From an uncultured Faecalibacterium sp. (GTDB lineage Bacteria > Bacillota > Clostridia > Oscillospirales > Ruminococcaceae): a DNA stretch of 64,000 nt. Under the pieces are notes generated by a model that was not told the origin of the DNA, made no database searches, and was given only the letters and a program-made list of their open reading frames with translations. Each line of letters starts with the position of its first letter. The stretch's first letter is position 1. The position numbers and the translations under genes are program-made. Shown in pieces: positions 40,739-49,616 of the stretch. Location: contig CALESJ010000021.1 of NCBI GenBank assembly GCA_937907025.1, forward strand, positions 1 through 64,000. The letters are read 5' to 3'.

Positions 40739-42046
40739 TCAGCCGTTGATCTCATCGAGAGTCTGGCCCAGCTCTTCGCCTTCGCCTGCCTCGACATCCT
40801 CTTCATTCACAACAGCTTCGCTGGTGGCCTCGTCGCTGGCAGCCAGGTCAAAGTCCGCCAGAGTACCGGTTTCCAGGTTGGCAGCTTCTTCAATGTCCAC
40901 CACGGTGACATAGCTCTTGCCGATGTTCACGTCCAGCTGCTGGTCGCTGCACTGGCCGTCCGGCGTCAGGTAGTACAGGCGCAGCGCCTCCAGCGGGGTG
41001 CCCTTCTGCCAGTAGATCTTCTCAATCTTGCCGCCGTAGCAGTAGTAGCCAATACCGCCGTTGCCGTAGTCCACGTTCTGGATGTCGTGGCTGTCGCCGG
41101 GATAGGCGGCCATATCGGTGTAGATGATGACCAGGTTGGTGAAGTTCAGCTGCTGGTCGTACTCTTCATCAATGGTATCACGCCAGGAACCGTCGGTGGA
41201 GTAGTACTGCTGCATCTTGTAGGTGGTGGAAGCCGAATCATACAGGAAGCGGGTCTTATAGCTCTGGGAATGGGTGATGGCCACATACTCGCCGTCCTGC
41301 ACCACCGGGCCATACTTATCGCTGTATGCGCTGTCCAGGCTGTTGGACAGGTCGCGCACTTCGTTGGTGCGGTAATCCACGAAGTTGAAGAAAGTGGAAT
41401 TGTAATCGCGGTTCATATCCACATCGTTGTCTTCGATGTACTTCTTGATATTCTCGCCGCTGGTGTACATGGTGTGTTCCAGAGCCAGGCCGTTGCCGTA
41501 GCTCAGGCCCTGCCAGTTCACACGGTTATAATCGCGGTAGCCATTAGCGCCATCGCAGTTGTTCAGGTTGCCGTACTCATATTCCTTGGCATACTGGCGC
41601 ATGAAGACGCTTTCGCCTTCATGGATATACAGAGCCTGCCAGGGCAGGATCAGCTGGAAGAACTGGTCACGGCCGGAGCGGACGGGTCCGATCTCCTCAA
41701 TATCATTATAATCATTGAACAGGGCCATGAAGCGGGTAATGCCGCCTTCCACCTTGATTTCAAACAGCATCTGGGCACGGGACAGGCCGCGCTGCGGACG
41801 GGCCACCGTGATGTTGTTGATCATGATACCGGTCATGCGCTGTCCGACCGGGTAATTCTCGTCCTGGGCTTCGCCGGTCAGAACATTGGCTTCGTACGGA
41901 GGCAGGGTGGGCTCCGGAGTAGCCTGGGGCTCCTGCGTAGACGCGGGGGCTTCCGACGAGATGGTATCGGTCCCCGACTTTTTGCAGGCCACCAGCATGG
42001 TACAAGCTGCCAGAACGGCCAGCACGCAAAGGAGGGTTCGTTTCAT
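40739..42046 (-). CDS. DUF3048 lipoprotein
   Basis: A 435-residue lipoprotein: signal peptide with lipobox LVAC (Cys21), a low-complexity linker, then the DUF3048 domain (NVLTGEAQDENYPVGQRMTGIMINN, ALFNDYNDIEEIGPVRSGRDQFFQLILPWQALYIHEGES). The DIEEIGPVRSGRDQ segment is typical of the family. The domain continues with TFFNFVDYRTNEVR and ends near GKSYVTVVD. It is outside-facing and membrane-anchored; its function is unknown. The start at 42046 is preceded by AAAGAGGAT. It is paired with the gene at 39223, which shares domain layout but only moderate likeness, so the pair is an old duplication. Confidence 0.88.
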   Translation of the reverse strand: MKRTLLCVLAVLAACTMLVACKKSGTDTISSEAPASTQEPQATPEPTLPPYEANVLTGEAQDENYPVGQRMTGIMINNITVARPQRGLSRAQMLFEIKVEGGITRFMALFNDYNDIEEIGPVRSGRDQFFQLILPWQALYIHEGESVFMRQYAKEYEYGNLNNCDGANGYRDYNRVNWQGLSYGNGLALEHTMYTSGENIKKYIEDNDVDMNRDYNSTFFNFVDYRTNEVRDLSNSLDSAYSDKYGPVVQDGEYVAITHSQSYKTRFLYDSASTTYKMQQYYSTDGSWRDTIDEEYDQQLNFTNLVIIYTDMAAYPGDSHDIQNVDYGNGGIGYYCYGGKIEKIYWQKGTPLEALRLYYLTPDGQCSDQQLDVNIGKSYVTVVDIEEAANLETGTLADFDLAASDEATSEAVVNEEDVEAGEGEELGQTLDEING

Positions 42047-42215
42047 AGGCTTGATCCTCTTTTCCTTGTTTCTTTTCCGCGGCGCTTCGGTACACCCGCG
42101 TCCCGGTGAGTTTGTAACCGGAATGTCATAGTTCTTATTGTACTTTTTTTTGCCCGGTTTGTAAAGGCGCCCGGGGGAATTTTACAACCCTGCAATGCAG
42201 AATGACAAGAAATGG

Positions 42216-42244
42216 TTGTACAAAATCGTCGATTCTGTTACAAT
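42216..42244 (+). promoter_or_regulatory. Promoter of the DUF624-like gene
   Basis: TTGTAC at 42216-42221, 17-base spacer, TACAAT at 42239-42244. Confidence 0.85.
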
Positions 42245-42280
42245 AGAGCAAGACTCATCCATAAAGGAGACAGGTATATC

Positions 42281-43129
42281 ATGTCCATTTTTTCTTCGAT
42301 TTTCGGTGGTGGCTACAATCGTCCCGGTCCCGGCGTTCGTCCGGACGAGCCCCGCAAAAAAGGGTTCATGCGTCTTCTGGAAATTCTGGGCCGGGATTTC
42401 TGGTCTTTCTTCAAAGCCGGTTTGCTGGCATACGTCAGTATGCTGCCCTTTCTGTTCGGCATGATTCTGGCCGTTCAGACGCATGCCCTGATTTTCGTGT
42501 TTGCGGCCGGCCTGATCGGCGGCATGATTGCTGCTCCGCAGATATGCGGCATGGCCGATACAGTTCTGCGCAGCCTGCGCGATGAGCCCGGGTACTGGTG
42601 GGTCACCTACCGCCGCGCCTGGAAGCGCAACGCCCGTTCCTGCCTGCTGCCCGGCGCTGTGTTCGGCCTGATCCTGGGGATGCAGATTTTCACCCTGTTC
42701 CACATGGATACGCTGGGCACCTCGGTCGTTGCCTGGACGATTCTGATCGCCGGCATCGTGCTGGTCACCGGTCTGATGACCTACGTTGTGCCCCAGCTGG
42801 CCCTGCTGGACATGCCTTTGCCCGGTATCCTGAAAAATGCCATTCTGCTGTTTCTGGGGTACCTGCCCCGCAGCGTGGGGGCTCTTGCGGTGCAGGCCGT
42901 TTACTGGGGTCTGTTCCTGCTCTTCTTCCCCCTGTCCATGTACATTCTGCCCTTCACCAACCTGTGGCTGCCCATGGTTCCCAGCCTGCTGATCATCTAC
43001 GCGCCCATGGAAAAGAGCTTCAACCTGGAGGCCACCATCAAGCAGATGCGTGACTCCCAGCTGGAAAACAGCCGCAACATGGAATCCTCCGCTTCTGCCG
43101 ACAGCGACAACCACACGGCATCCGTCTGA
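42281..43129 (+). CDS. DUF624/YesL-like membrane protein
   Basis: A 282-residue polytopic protein with about five hydrophobic segments. The segment FWSFFKAGLLAYVSMLPFLFG.. then GGMIAAPQICGMADTVLRSLRDEPGYWWVTYRRAWKRNARS matches the DUF624 pattern, and the middle has VLVTGLMTYVVPQLALLDMPLPGILKNAILL. DUF624 proteins often sit next to carbohydrate transport genes, but none is adjacent here. Membrane location is clear, the function is not. The ATG at 42281 has AAAGGAGA upstream. It is divergent from the DUF3048 gene at 40739. Confidence 0.82.
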   Translation: MSIFSSIFGGGYNRPGPGVRPDEPRKKGFMRLLEILGRDFWSFFKAGLLAYVSMLPFLFGMILAVQTHALIFVFAAGLIGGMIAAPQICGMADTVLRSLRDEPGYWWVTYRRAWKRNARSCLLPGAVFGLILGMQIFTLFHMDTLGTSVVAWTILIAGIVLVTGLMTYVVPQLALLDMPLPGILKNAILLFLGYLPRSVGALAVQAVYWGLFLLFFPLSMYILPFTNLWLPMVPSLLIIYAPMEKSFNLEATIKQMRDSQLENSRNMESSASADSDNHTASV

Positions 43130-43141
43130 ACGTAAATTTTC

Positions 43142-43181
43142 ACCGGGATGTTCCCTTCCCAGAAGGGCATCCCGGTTTTGT
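43142..43181 (+). terminator. Terminator after the DUF624-like gene
   Basis: ACCGGGATG pairs with CATCCCGGT, with an inner CCTT/AAGG pair, followed by TTTGTTTT. Confidence 0.9.
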
Positions 43182-43260
43182 TTTGCCCGTATGTTCCCTG
43201 AAGCAGTATTCTCACCCTTTTTGAAGAACGTCTTTTGTTTTCTGTTCATACAAACACATA

Positions 43261-43297
43261 AGAAGGCCCTCCGGCCGAAACAGCCGGAGGGCCTTCT
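43261..43297 (-). terminator. Hairpin after the RNase Y gene
   Basis: A perfect 15-base-pair stem (AGAAGGCCCTCCGGC with complement at 43283-43297). The minus-strand T-run is weak, so it may act mainly as an RNA-stabilising or bidirectional stem. Confidence 0.7.
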
Positions 43298-43319
43298 ATG
43301 ATTTTTTGCGGATCGGGGT

Positions 43320-44873
43320 TTACTTGGCGTACTCGGTGGCACGGCTTTCGCGGATCACGCTGACCTTGATCTGGCCGGGATAATCCAGTTCGTCCTCGAT
43401 CTTCTTGGCAATGCTGCGGGCCAGCAGGATGACCTGATCATCGCTGATCTTGTCGGGCTGGACCAGGATGCGGACTTCACGGCCGGCCTGGACGGCGTAG
43501 GAGCTTTCCACGCCTTCAAAGCTGTTGCACAGGTTTTCCAGGGTTTCCAGGCGCTTGATATAGCTTTCCATGTTCTCACGCCGGGCGCCGGGACGGGCCG
43601 CGCTGATGGCGTCGGCCGCCATGATGACGAACGCCAGCGGCGTCTTGGGCTCCACGTCGCCGTGGTGGGCCTCAATGGCATGGATGACGGCGGGATTCTC
43701 GCGGTACTTCTTGCAGATATCCACACCGATCTGAACGTGGCTGCCCTCGATCTCGTGGTCCAGAGCCTTGCCGATGTCATGCAGCAGACCGGCACGGCGG
43801 GCCTGCTGAACGTTCAGGCCCAATTCGCCTGCCATCAGGCCGGCCAGCCAGGCTACTTCCAGGCTGTGGCTCAGCACATTCTGGCCGTAGCTGGTGCGGT
43901 ATTTCAGGCGGCCGATGAGCTTGACCAGGTCGGGATGCAGGCTGTGGATGCCCAGATCCATAACAGCCTTCTCGCCTTCCTTCTTCATCTGCAGTTCCAG
44001 TTCCCGGCGGCACTTGTCCACGGTTTCCTCAATGCGGGCGGGATGGATACGGCCGTCGGCAATCAGGCGTTCCAGCGCCAGGCGGGCGATCTCGCGGCGG
44101 GTCTGGTCGAAGCTGGACAGGGTGATGGCTTCGGGGGTATCGTCGATGATGAGGTCACAGCCCGTGGCGGTTTCCAGCGCACGGATATTGCGGCCTTCAC
44201 GGCCGATGATGCGGCCCTTCATCTCATCGCTGGGCAGCGGCACCACCGAAACGGTGGCTTCGCTGGTGGCATCGGCGGCGCAGCGGGCGATGGCCTGGCC
44301 GATCATATCCCGGGCCAGATTGTCGCATTCGTCCTTCATGTTGGCCTGGAAGGCGGCAACACGCATGGCCTTTTCGTGGGTGAGTTCATCGTCGATCTGC
44401 TTGAGCAGGACGGCCCGGGCGTCTTCCTGGGTCATGGCGGCGATGGTTTCCAGCTTTTCGGTCTGGCGCAGCTTGAGCTGTTCCAGTTCATCCAGGCGGG
44501 CTTCCACCAATTCCGAACGCTTTTTCAGGTCTTCTTCCTTGCGTTCCACGGCGGTGGTGCGCTTGTCCAGGGCTTCTTCCTTCTGGTCCATGCGGCGTTC
44601 CTGGCGGCTGACTTCGGCGCGGCGGTCCTTGATTTCCTTGTCCGCTTCACTCTTCAGCTTGAAAGCTTCGTCCTTGGCCTCGATGATGGTTTCTTTCCGT
44701 TTCTGCTCGGCAGCCTTGATGGCGTCGTTGACAATGCGCTTGGCCTCTTCTTCCGCTGAGCCCAGTTTGGCCTCTGCGGTGCGCTTGCGGTAGGTCATGC
44801 CGATATAAAAACCGACGACCCCGCACACGGCGGCGATGACAACGACCACCAGCACCGTAATGATGGTGGGCAT
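43320..44873 (-). CDS. rny: Ribonuclease Y
   Basis: A 517-residue membrane-anchored endoribonuclease that starts mRNA decay. Order of parts: one N-terminal membrane helix (residues about 4-25), a long coiled coil (residues 30-190), the KH RNA-binding domain with GRIIGREGRNIRALE beginning at residue 220, and the HD metal-dependent catalytic domain (HSLEVAWLAG, then LLHDIGKAL with His365-Asp366), ending with the usual C-terminal domain. The length is normal. The start ATG at 44873 was chosen because the membrane helix begins there and GGAG lies upstream; a longer frame to 44984 has no ribosome site. It is divergent from thrS with a long, structured 5' region (44874-45230). Confidence 0.97.
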   Translation of the reverse strand: MPTIITVLVVVVIAAVCGVVGFYIGMTYRKRTAEAKLGSAEEEAKRIVNDAIKAAEQKRKETIIEAKDEAFKLKSEADKEIKDRRAEVSRQERRMDQKEEALDKRTTAVERKEEDLKKRSELVEARLDELEQLKLRQTEKLETIAAMTQEDARAVLLKQIDDELTHEKAMRVAAFQANMKDECDNLARDMIGQAIARCAADATSEATVSVVPLPSDEMKGRIIGREGRNIRALETATGCDLIIDDTPEAITLSSFDQTRREIARLALERLIADGRIHPARIEETVDKCRRELELQMKKEGEKAVMDLGIHSLHPDLVKLIGRLKYRTSYGQNVLSHSLEVAWLAGLMAGELGLNVQQARRAGLLHDIGKALDHEIEGSHVQIGVDICKKYRENPAVIHAIEAHHGDVEPKTPLAFVIMAADAISAARPGARRENMESYIKRLETLENLCNSFEGVESSYAVQAGREVRILVQPDKISDDQVILLARSIAKKIEDELDYPGQIKVSVIRESRATEYAK

Positions 44874-45230
44874 TTGCTTCAACTCCTCAAATTTATTCAG
44901 AAAAATGCGCGTAAACCTGAGGGTCGCAGCCGGAAGCGGGGCCTTACTTTTATTCGATGCTGTTGTCTGTTCAGACGCCGTCAAAGGGTACGCTGAAACA
45001 CACCTGCCGCCAGGCGGCAGGGACAGTGATACCCCAAGACCAGCTCTATAAAAAGCAACGAAAGCATGTTTATTTTAATGCAAACTTGCGTGCATGCCAT
45101 ACCAAATAAAATACAGTGCCCGCCGCGACGGCGGCCCTTCGGCGATGCTGTGCCGCCCGAACCGCGCGGTCTAACTGCATACACCGTTGTATACTGATTA
45201 TAGTTTATATTCATTTGAAACGGTTGTCAA
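44874..45230 (-). promoter_or_regulatory. Promoter and long leader of rny
   Basis: Minus-strand TTGACA at 45230-45225 and a weak TAAACT 17 bases further mark a likely promoter. This implies a leader of about 330 bases before rny. It contains hairpins such as CTGCCGCC/GGCGGCAG near 45003-45020. No ORF or known riboswitch was seen. Confidence 0.5.
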
Positions 45231-45266
45231 GAAATTGTTCCATATTCATAAAGCTCTGTGTAAGGC

Positions 45267-45295
45267 TTGACTTTTGAAAACCGCCGCGCTACAAT
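45267..45295 (+). promoter_or_regulatory. Promoter of the thrS T-box transcript
   Basis: TTGACT at 45267-45272, 17-base spacer, TACAAT at 45290-45295. Confidence 0.85.
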
Positions 45296-45302
45296 AGCGG
45301 TA

Positions 45303-45570
45303 ACTTCATCCTGATGAATGCGATGATGCGGACAAACGGAAAGGCTGACCGGCGTTTTCAGAGAGAGCCGCCGCCGTGCAAACGGTGTGCTGCAAGCGGC
45401 TTGGCGAACGGCGTTTTTCTTACCACCGCAGAGCGCGGGGGCGAACCCCCGCCGGGTCAGCCCGTTACAGCTGATACGAGAGGCAGGCGCTTGCCTGCAA
45501 TTCGGGTGGAACCGTGGAGCATTGACCGCTTCACCCCGTGTTTGAATGGGGTGGAGCGTTTTTTATTTTG
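45303..45570 (+). promoter_or_regulatory. T-box riboswitch, threonine-specific, upstream of thrS
   Basis: The T-box core GGGTGGAACCGTGG lies at 45504-45517, and a terminator (CGCT..CACCCC with GGGGTG..AGCG, 45527-45558) with a T-run follows. The Stem I specifier loop reads CTTACCACCG, giving ACC (45422-45424), a threonine codon, in agreement with the thrS gene. AGAGAGCC is at 45361-45369. Uncharged tRNA-Thr would favour the antiterminator and switch on thrS. Confidence 0.92.
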
Positions 45571-45612
45571 TTTTGGCGGCCGTGGGCCGCCGCAACTAGG
45601 GAGGTTGCAAGT

Positions 45613-47373
45613 ATGAAAGTCATCTACAATGACGGCACCGTCAAGGAATGCCCGCAGGAAGAAGAACTGCACGTCATCCGTCACACCGCCGCCCACATCA
45701 TGGCACAGGCCATCAAGCGCCTGTGGCCGGAAGCCGATTTTGCCTTCGGCCCCGCCACCGAAAACGGCTTCTATTATGACGTGGACCTGGGCGACACCAA
45801 GCTCACCGACGAAGACCTGGAAAAGATCGAAAAAGAGATGAAGAAGATCTGCAAGGAAAACCTGCCGATCAAGGCCTTCACTCTGCCCCGGGAAGAGGCC
45901 GTCAAGCTCATGCAGGAGCGCGGCGAAAAGTACAAGGTGGAACACATCGGCGATCTGCCTGAAGATGCCACCATCAGCTTCTATCAGCAGGGCGAATACA
46001 TCGACATGTGCGTCGGTCCTCATCTGACCTACACCAAGGCCCTGAAAGCCTTCAAGATCACCCAGCAGTCCGGCGCGTACTGGCGCGGCGACAAGAACAA
46101 CAAGATGCTGACCCGCATCAACGGCATTGCCTTCCGCAATCAGGAAGAACTGGATGCTCACCTGAAGCTGCTGGAGGAGGCCGCCCGCCGCGACCACCGC
46201 AAGATCGGCAAGGAAATGAACCTGTTCATGTTCTGCGATGAGGGCCCCGGCTTCCCCTTCTTCCTGCCCAACGGCATGGTGCTGAAGAACACCCTGATCG
46301 ACTACTGGCGTGAGATTCACCGCAAGGCGGGTTATGTGGAAGTTTCCACCCCCATGATCATGAACCGTCATCTGTGGGAAACCAGCGGCCACTGGGATCA
46401 CTACAAGGACAATATGTACTCCACCGTCATCGACGGCGAAGATTACTGCATCAAGCCCATGAACTGCCCGGGCGGCGTGCTGGTTTACCGCAGCCAGCCC
46501 CACAGCTATCGTGAACTGCCCCTGCGCGTGGGCGAACTGGGTCTGGTCCACCGCCACGAGCTGCGCGGCGCCCTGCACGGCCTGTTCCGCGTGCGCTGCT
46601 TCACCCAGGACGATGCCCACATCTTCATGCGCCGCGACCAGATCTCTGACGAGATCGCCAACGTGGTCCATCTGATCAACTCGGTGTACGACAAGTTCGG
46701 TTTCAAGTACTTTGTGGAACTGAGCACCCGTCCTGAGGACTCCATGGGTTCCGATGAGGATTGGGAGGACGCTACCAACGGCCTGAAGAACGCCCTGGAA
46801 AAGCTGAACATGCCCTACATCGTCAATGAGGGCGACGGCGCTTTCTACGGCCCGAAGATCGACTTCCACCTGGAAGACAGCCTGGGACGCACCTGGCAGT
46901 GCGGCACCATCCAGCTGGACTTCCAGATGCCGCTGAACTTCCATCTGGAGTACGTCAACGAAGCTGGCGAGAAGGAACGCCCGATCATGATCCACCGCGT
47001 CTGCTTCGGTTCCATCGAGCGCTTCATCGGCATCCTGACCGAGCATTACGCCGGCAAGTTCCCCACCTGGCTGGCTCCTGTCCAGGTCAAGGTGCTGCCC
47101 GTCAGCGAAAAGACCCTGGACTACGCCCGCGAAGTGGCCGGCAAGCTGGAAGACGCCGGTGTGCGCGTTGTTCTGGATGAGAGCAACGAGAAGATCGGCT
47201 ACAAGATCCGTCAGGCCCAGCAGGTCGACCGTGTACCCTACATGCTGGTCCTGGGCGCCAAGGAAGCCGAAGCCGGCACTGTCAGCGTCCGTGACCGCAA
47301 GGGTGACACCACGACCATGTCCGCCGATGAATTTCTGACCAGCGTTAAGGAAGAGATCGCCGAGCGCCGCTGA
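45613..47373 (+). CDS. thrS: Threonyl-tRNA synthetase lacking the TGS domain
   Basis: A 586-residue class II synthetase. The editing (N2) domain is complete, with His24/His28 (HTAAH) and Cys133/His137 (CVGPH); E. coli has these at 73/77 and 182/186, so both pairs are shifted by the same 49 residues. The N-terminal TGS domain is therefore nearly all missing. The catalytic domain (MNCPGG, HRHELRGALHGLFRVRCFTQDDAHIF) and the C-terminal anticodon-binding domain (WLAPVQVKVLPVSEKTLDYAREV) are complete. The start at 45613 follows GGGAGG; no upstream in-frame start would restore a TGS domain. Expression is under the threonine T-box. Confidence 0.95.
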   Translation: MKVIYNDGTVKECPQEEELHVIRHTAAHIMAQAIKRLWPEADFAFGPATENGFYYDVDLGDTKLTDEDLEKIEKEMKKICKENLPIKAFTLPREEAVKLMQERGEKYKVEHIGDLPEDATISFYQQGEYIDMCVGPHLTYTKALKAFKITQQSGAYWRGDKNNKMLTRINGIAFRNQEELDAHLKLLEEAARRDHRKIGKEMNLFMFCDEGPGFPFFLPNGMVLKNTLIDYWREIHRKAGYVEVSTPMIMNRHLWETSGHWDHYKDNMYSTVIDGEDYCIKPMNCPGGVLVYRSQPHSYRELPLRVGELGLVHRHELRGALHGLFRVRCFTQDDAHIFMRRDQISDEIANVVHLINSVYDKFGFKYFVELSTRPEDSMGSDEDWEDATNGLKNALEKLNMPYIVNEGDGAFYGPKIDFHLEDSLGRTWQCGTIQLDFQMPLNFHLEYVNEAGEKERPIMIHRVCFGSIERFIGILTEHYAGKFPTWLAPVQVKVLPVSEKTLDYAREVAGKLEDAGVRVVLDESNEKIGYKIRQAQQVDRVPYMLVLGAKEAEAGTVSVRDRKGDTTTMSADEFLTSVKEEIAERR

Positions 47374-47394
47374 TTTTCCTAAAAATCTTTTACA

Positions 47395-47428
47395 GCCGTC
47401 GTCTGCTGCCGCAGGCGGCGGCTTTTTT
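47395..47428 (+). terminator. Terminator after thrS
   Basis: GCCGTCGTCTGC pairs (with wobbles) with GCAGGCGGCGGC, followed by TTTTTT. Confidence 0.88.
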
Positions 47429-47463
47429 CTGTACAGGTTGCGGCAAAACGTCAAAAATACTTC

Positions 47464-47492
47464 TTGCCTGCATCGGGTGCAGCCGTTATAAT
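47464..47492 (+). promoter_or_regulatory. Promoter of the NSS transporter gene
   Basis: TTGCCT at 47464-47469, 17-base spacer, TATAAT at 47487-47492. Confidence 0.83.
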
Positions 47493-47529
47493 AGAAAAGC
47501 GGTGTTTGAAAATCGAAGGAGGAATTTTT

Positions 47530-48888
47530 TTGGAGAATCGTGAATCCTTTGCCTCGCGCCTCGGGTTTATCCTGATCAGCGCAGGCTGCGCCATCGGCAT
47601 TGGCAATGTCTGGCGTTTTCCCACCGTCACCGGTGAAAACGGCGGCGGCGTGTTCGTGCTCTTTTACATTCTGTTCCTGATCTGCATGGGTGTGCCCGTG
47701 CTGACCATGGAGCTGGCCGTGGGCCGTGCGGGCCGCGGCAGCGCCTGCAAGGCGTACAAGGCCCTGGAGCCCAAAGGCAGCGTGTGGCATCTCCACGGCT
47801 GGGTCTGTCTGCTGGGCTGCGTGGTGCTGATGATGTACTACACCACCGTCAACGGCTGGATGATCAGCTATTTCTTCAAATTCTTGACCGGCACGTTCGA
47901 GGGCGCCACCGCCGACACCTCGGCGGCCACCTTCAACGCCATGCTGGCCAATCCCGGCGAGATGGGCCTGTTCATGGCCGTGACCGTCGTTCTGGGCTTT
48001 ATCGTGTGCAGTTTTGGCCTGCAGAACGGCGTGGAGCGCATCGGCAAATGGATGATGGGCGCCCTGCTGGTACTGATCCTGGTGCTGGTGGTCCACAGCC
48101 TGACCCTGTCCGGCGCCGGGGATGGCCTGAAGTTCTATCTGCTGCCCGACTGGAAGCGCGCCAGCGAGGCCGGCATCATCAACGTGGCCGTGGCCGCCAT
48201 GAACCAGTCGTTCTTCACCTTGAGCCTGGGCATCGGCGCCATGGAGATCTTCGGCAGCTACATGAACCGCAACTTCACCCTGCCTGGTGAGGCGGTGCGC
48301 ATCTGCGCCCTGGACACCTTTGTGGCCATCTGCGCCGGTCTGATCATCTTCCCGGCCTGCTTCACCTATGGCGTCAGCCCGGACAGCGGCCCGCAGCTGA
48401 TCTTCGTGACCCTGCCCAATGTCTTTGCCAGCCTGACCGGCGGCCGCATCTGGGGTTCGCTGTTCTTCCTGTTCATGACCTTTGCCAGCTTTACCACCGT
48501 CATTGCGGTGTTTGAAAACATCATTGCCTGCCTGATGGACAACTTTGGCCTGAGCCGCCGCAAGACCGTCCTCATCGGCGGCATCGTGATCCTGATCGCC
48601 AGCATCCCCTGCGTGCTGGGCTACAACCTGTGGAGCTTTATCACCCCTCTGGGCGGCACCAGCACCGTGCTGGACGGCGAGGACTTCCTGGTCAGCAACA
48701 TCCTGCTCCCGGTGGGCAGCCTGATCTATCTGCTGTTCTGCGTCAGCCGCTGGGGCTGGGGCTTCGACAAGTACCTGGAAGAAGCCAACACCGGCAGCGG
48801 CATCAAGATGCCCCGCTGGCTCAAGCCCTATTTCCAGTTCGTGGTCCCCATCCTGATCGTCGTGATTCTGCTCGGCGGTCTGCTGTGA
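47530..48888 (+). CDS. Neurotransmitter:sodium symporter (NSS) family amino acid transporter
   Basis: A 452-residue LeuT-fold sodium symporter with about 11-12 membrane segments. The signature GIGNVWRFP near the N-terminus and the unwound TM1/TM6 sodium and substrate sites (VAAMNQSFFTLSLGIGAMEIFGSYM) are clear. Bacterial members of this length import aromatic or small neutral amino acids with Na+. The TTG start is supported by AAGGAGG seven bases upstream and by the family N-terminus (ENRESFASRLGFILISAGCAIG). It lies alone between two strong terminators, downstream of thrS but with its own promoter. Confidence 0.94.
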   Translation: MENRESFASRLGFILISAGCAIGIGNVWRFPTVTGENGGGVFVLFYILFLICMGVPVLTMELAVGRAGRGSACKAYKALEPKGSVWHLHGWVCLLGCVVLMMYYTTVNGWMISYFFKFLTGTFEGATADTSAATFNAMLANPGEMGLFMAVTVVLGFIVCSFGLQNGVERIGKWMMGALLVLILVLVVHSLTLSGAGDGLKFYLLPDWKRASEAGIINVAVAAMNQSFFTLSLGIGAMEIFGSYMNRNFTLPGEAVRICALDTFVAICAGLIIFPACFTYGVSPDSGPQLIFVTLPNVFASLTGGRIWGSLFFLFMTFASFTTVIAVFENIIACLMDNFGLSRRKTVLIGGIVILIASIPCVLGYNLWSFITPLGGTSTVLDGEDFLVSNILLPVGSLIYLLFCVSRWGWGFDKYLEEANTGSGIKMPRWLKPYFQFVVPILIVVILLGGLL

Positions 48889-48902
48889 TCCCCTGACATC
48901 GC

Positions 48903-48950
48903 AACAGCCGGTACCTTCCCCTTTTGCGGGAACGGTACCGGCTGTTTTTG
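48903..48950. terminator. Bidirectional terminator after the NSS gene
   Basis: AACAGCCGGTACC pairs with GGTACCGGCTGTT around a partly paired loop, followed by TTTTTG; it also faces the converging gene at 48953. Confidence 0.9.
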
Positions 48951-48952
48951 CT

Positions 48953-49555
48953 TTATTCGGTGGGGAATACGCTTTCATCCACCACCCCCGCACTGGTCTG
49001 GGCGGTATCCTCGGTCAGGTCCGGCACTTCGGCGGAAGTTTCCGCCGCCGCGGCGGTTTCGGCATCGGCGGCCGTCTGCTGGGCAGCCGACACAAGCCCG
49101 GTCACCTCACCGGAAGGCTTTGCCAGCAGGTAGGCCCCCACCGGCTTGGTCTTGTACACCAGCAGCACACAGTAGGTATCGTCTTCCCCGTTGGACAAGG
49201 CCGGGCAGAGGGCGGTCCACTTTTCCACCGTCTTGCCCTTATGCCCCTCCAGGGTCAGGCCGCTCTCCTCCACCACCTGGTTGAAGGCGGCAAAACTGTC
49301 GTCCCACTGTTTGGGGATCTTCACCTTATCCACCGCCGCTGTGGCCAGGTCCACCTCGAACCCGTAGCCGGTGAAGTAGGTGGCAATGTCCTGGGTGGTT
49401 TCGATAACCGTCTGCTCGGATACCGTCGCGGACGCGGTCACGCTGTCGTTTGCGAAGTGTACGGCGGCGGTGACGGTGCCCGCCAGGCAGACCGCACACA
49501 GAGCCAACGCCCCGGCCTGCCGCAGCCTTGGTTTGGTTACAGTAAACAAAAACAT
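48953..49555 (-). CDS. Membrane-anchored protein of the DUF4830 type
   Basis: A 200-residue protein with one N-terminal membrane segment (residues about 9-30, LRQAGALALCAVCLAGTVTAAV) and an outside domain that resembles DUF4830 (TGYGFEVDLATAAVDKVKIPKQWDDSFAAFNQVVEESGLTLEGHKGKTVEKWT, VLLVYKTKPVGAYLLA). The C-terminus is a low-complexity Ala/Glu/Thr tail. The function is not known; it is probably surface-exposed. The ATG at 49555 follows GAGGGGG. It lies 61 bases after the glycerophosphodiesterase gene and may be co-transcribed. Confidence 0.75.
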   Translation of the reverse strand: MFLFTVTKPRLRQAGALALCAVCLAGTVTAAVHFANDSVTASATVSEQTVIETTQDIATYFTGYGFEVDLATAAVDKVKIPKQWDDSFAAFNQVVEESGLTLEGHKGKTVEKWTALCPALSNGEDDTYCVLLVYKTKPVGAYLLAKPSGEVTGLVSAAQQTAADAETAAAAETSAEVPDLTEDTAQTSAGVVDESVFPTE

Positions 49556-49616
49556 AAGCAGCCCCCTCGCTTGCCTTACAGAACTTTCACTGCAAGGTAT
49601 GCGGGAGGGCTGCTGT

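Noticed and set aside
45457..48993. 1178-residue minus-strand frame opposite thrS and the NSS gene
   Set aside because: An antisense shadow produced by high-GC codon bias; both plus-strand genes have clear families, promoters and terminators.
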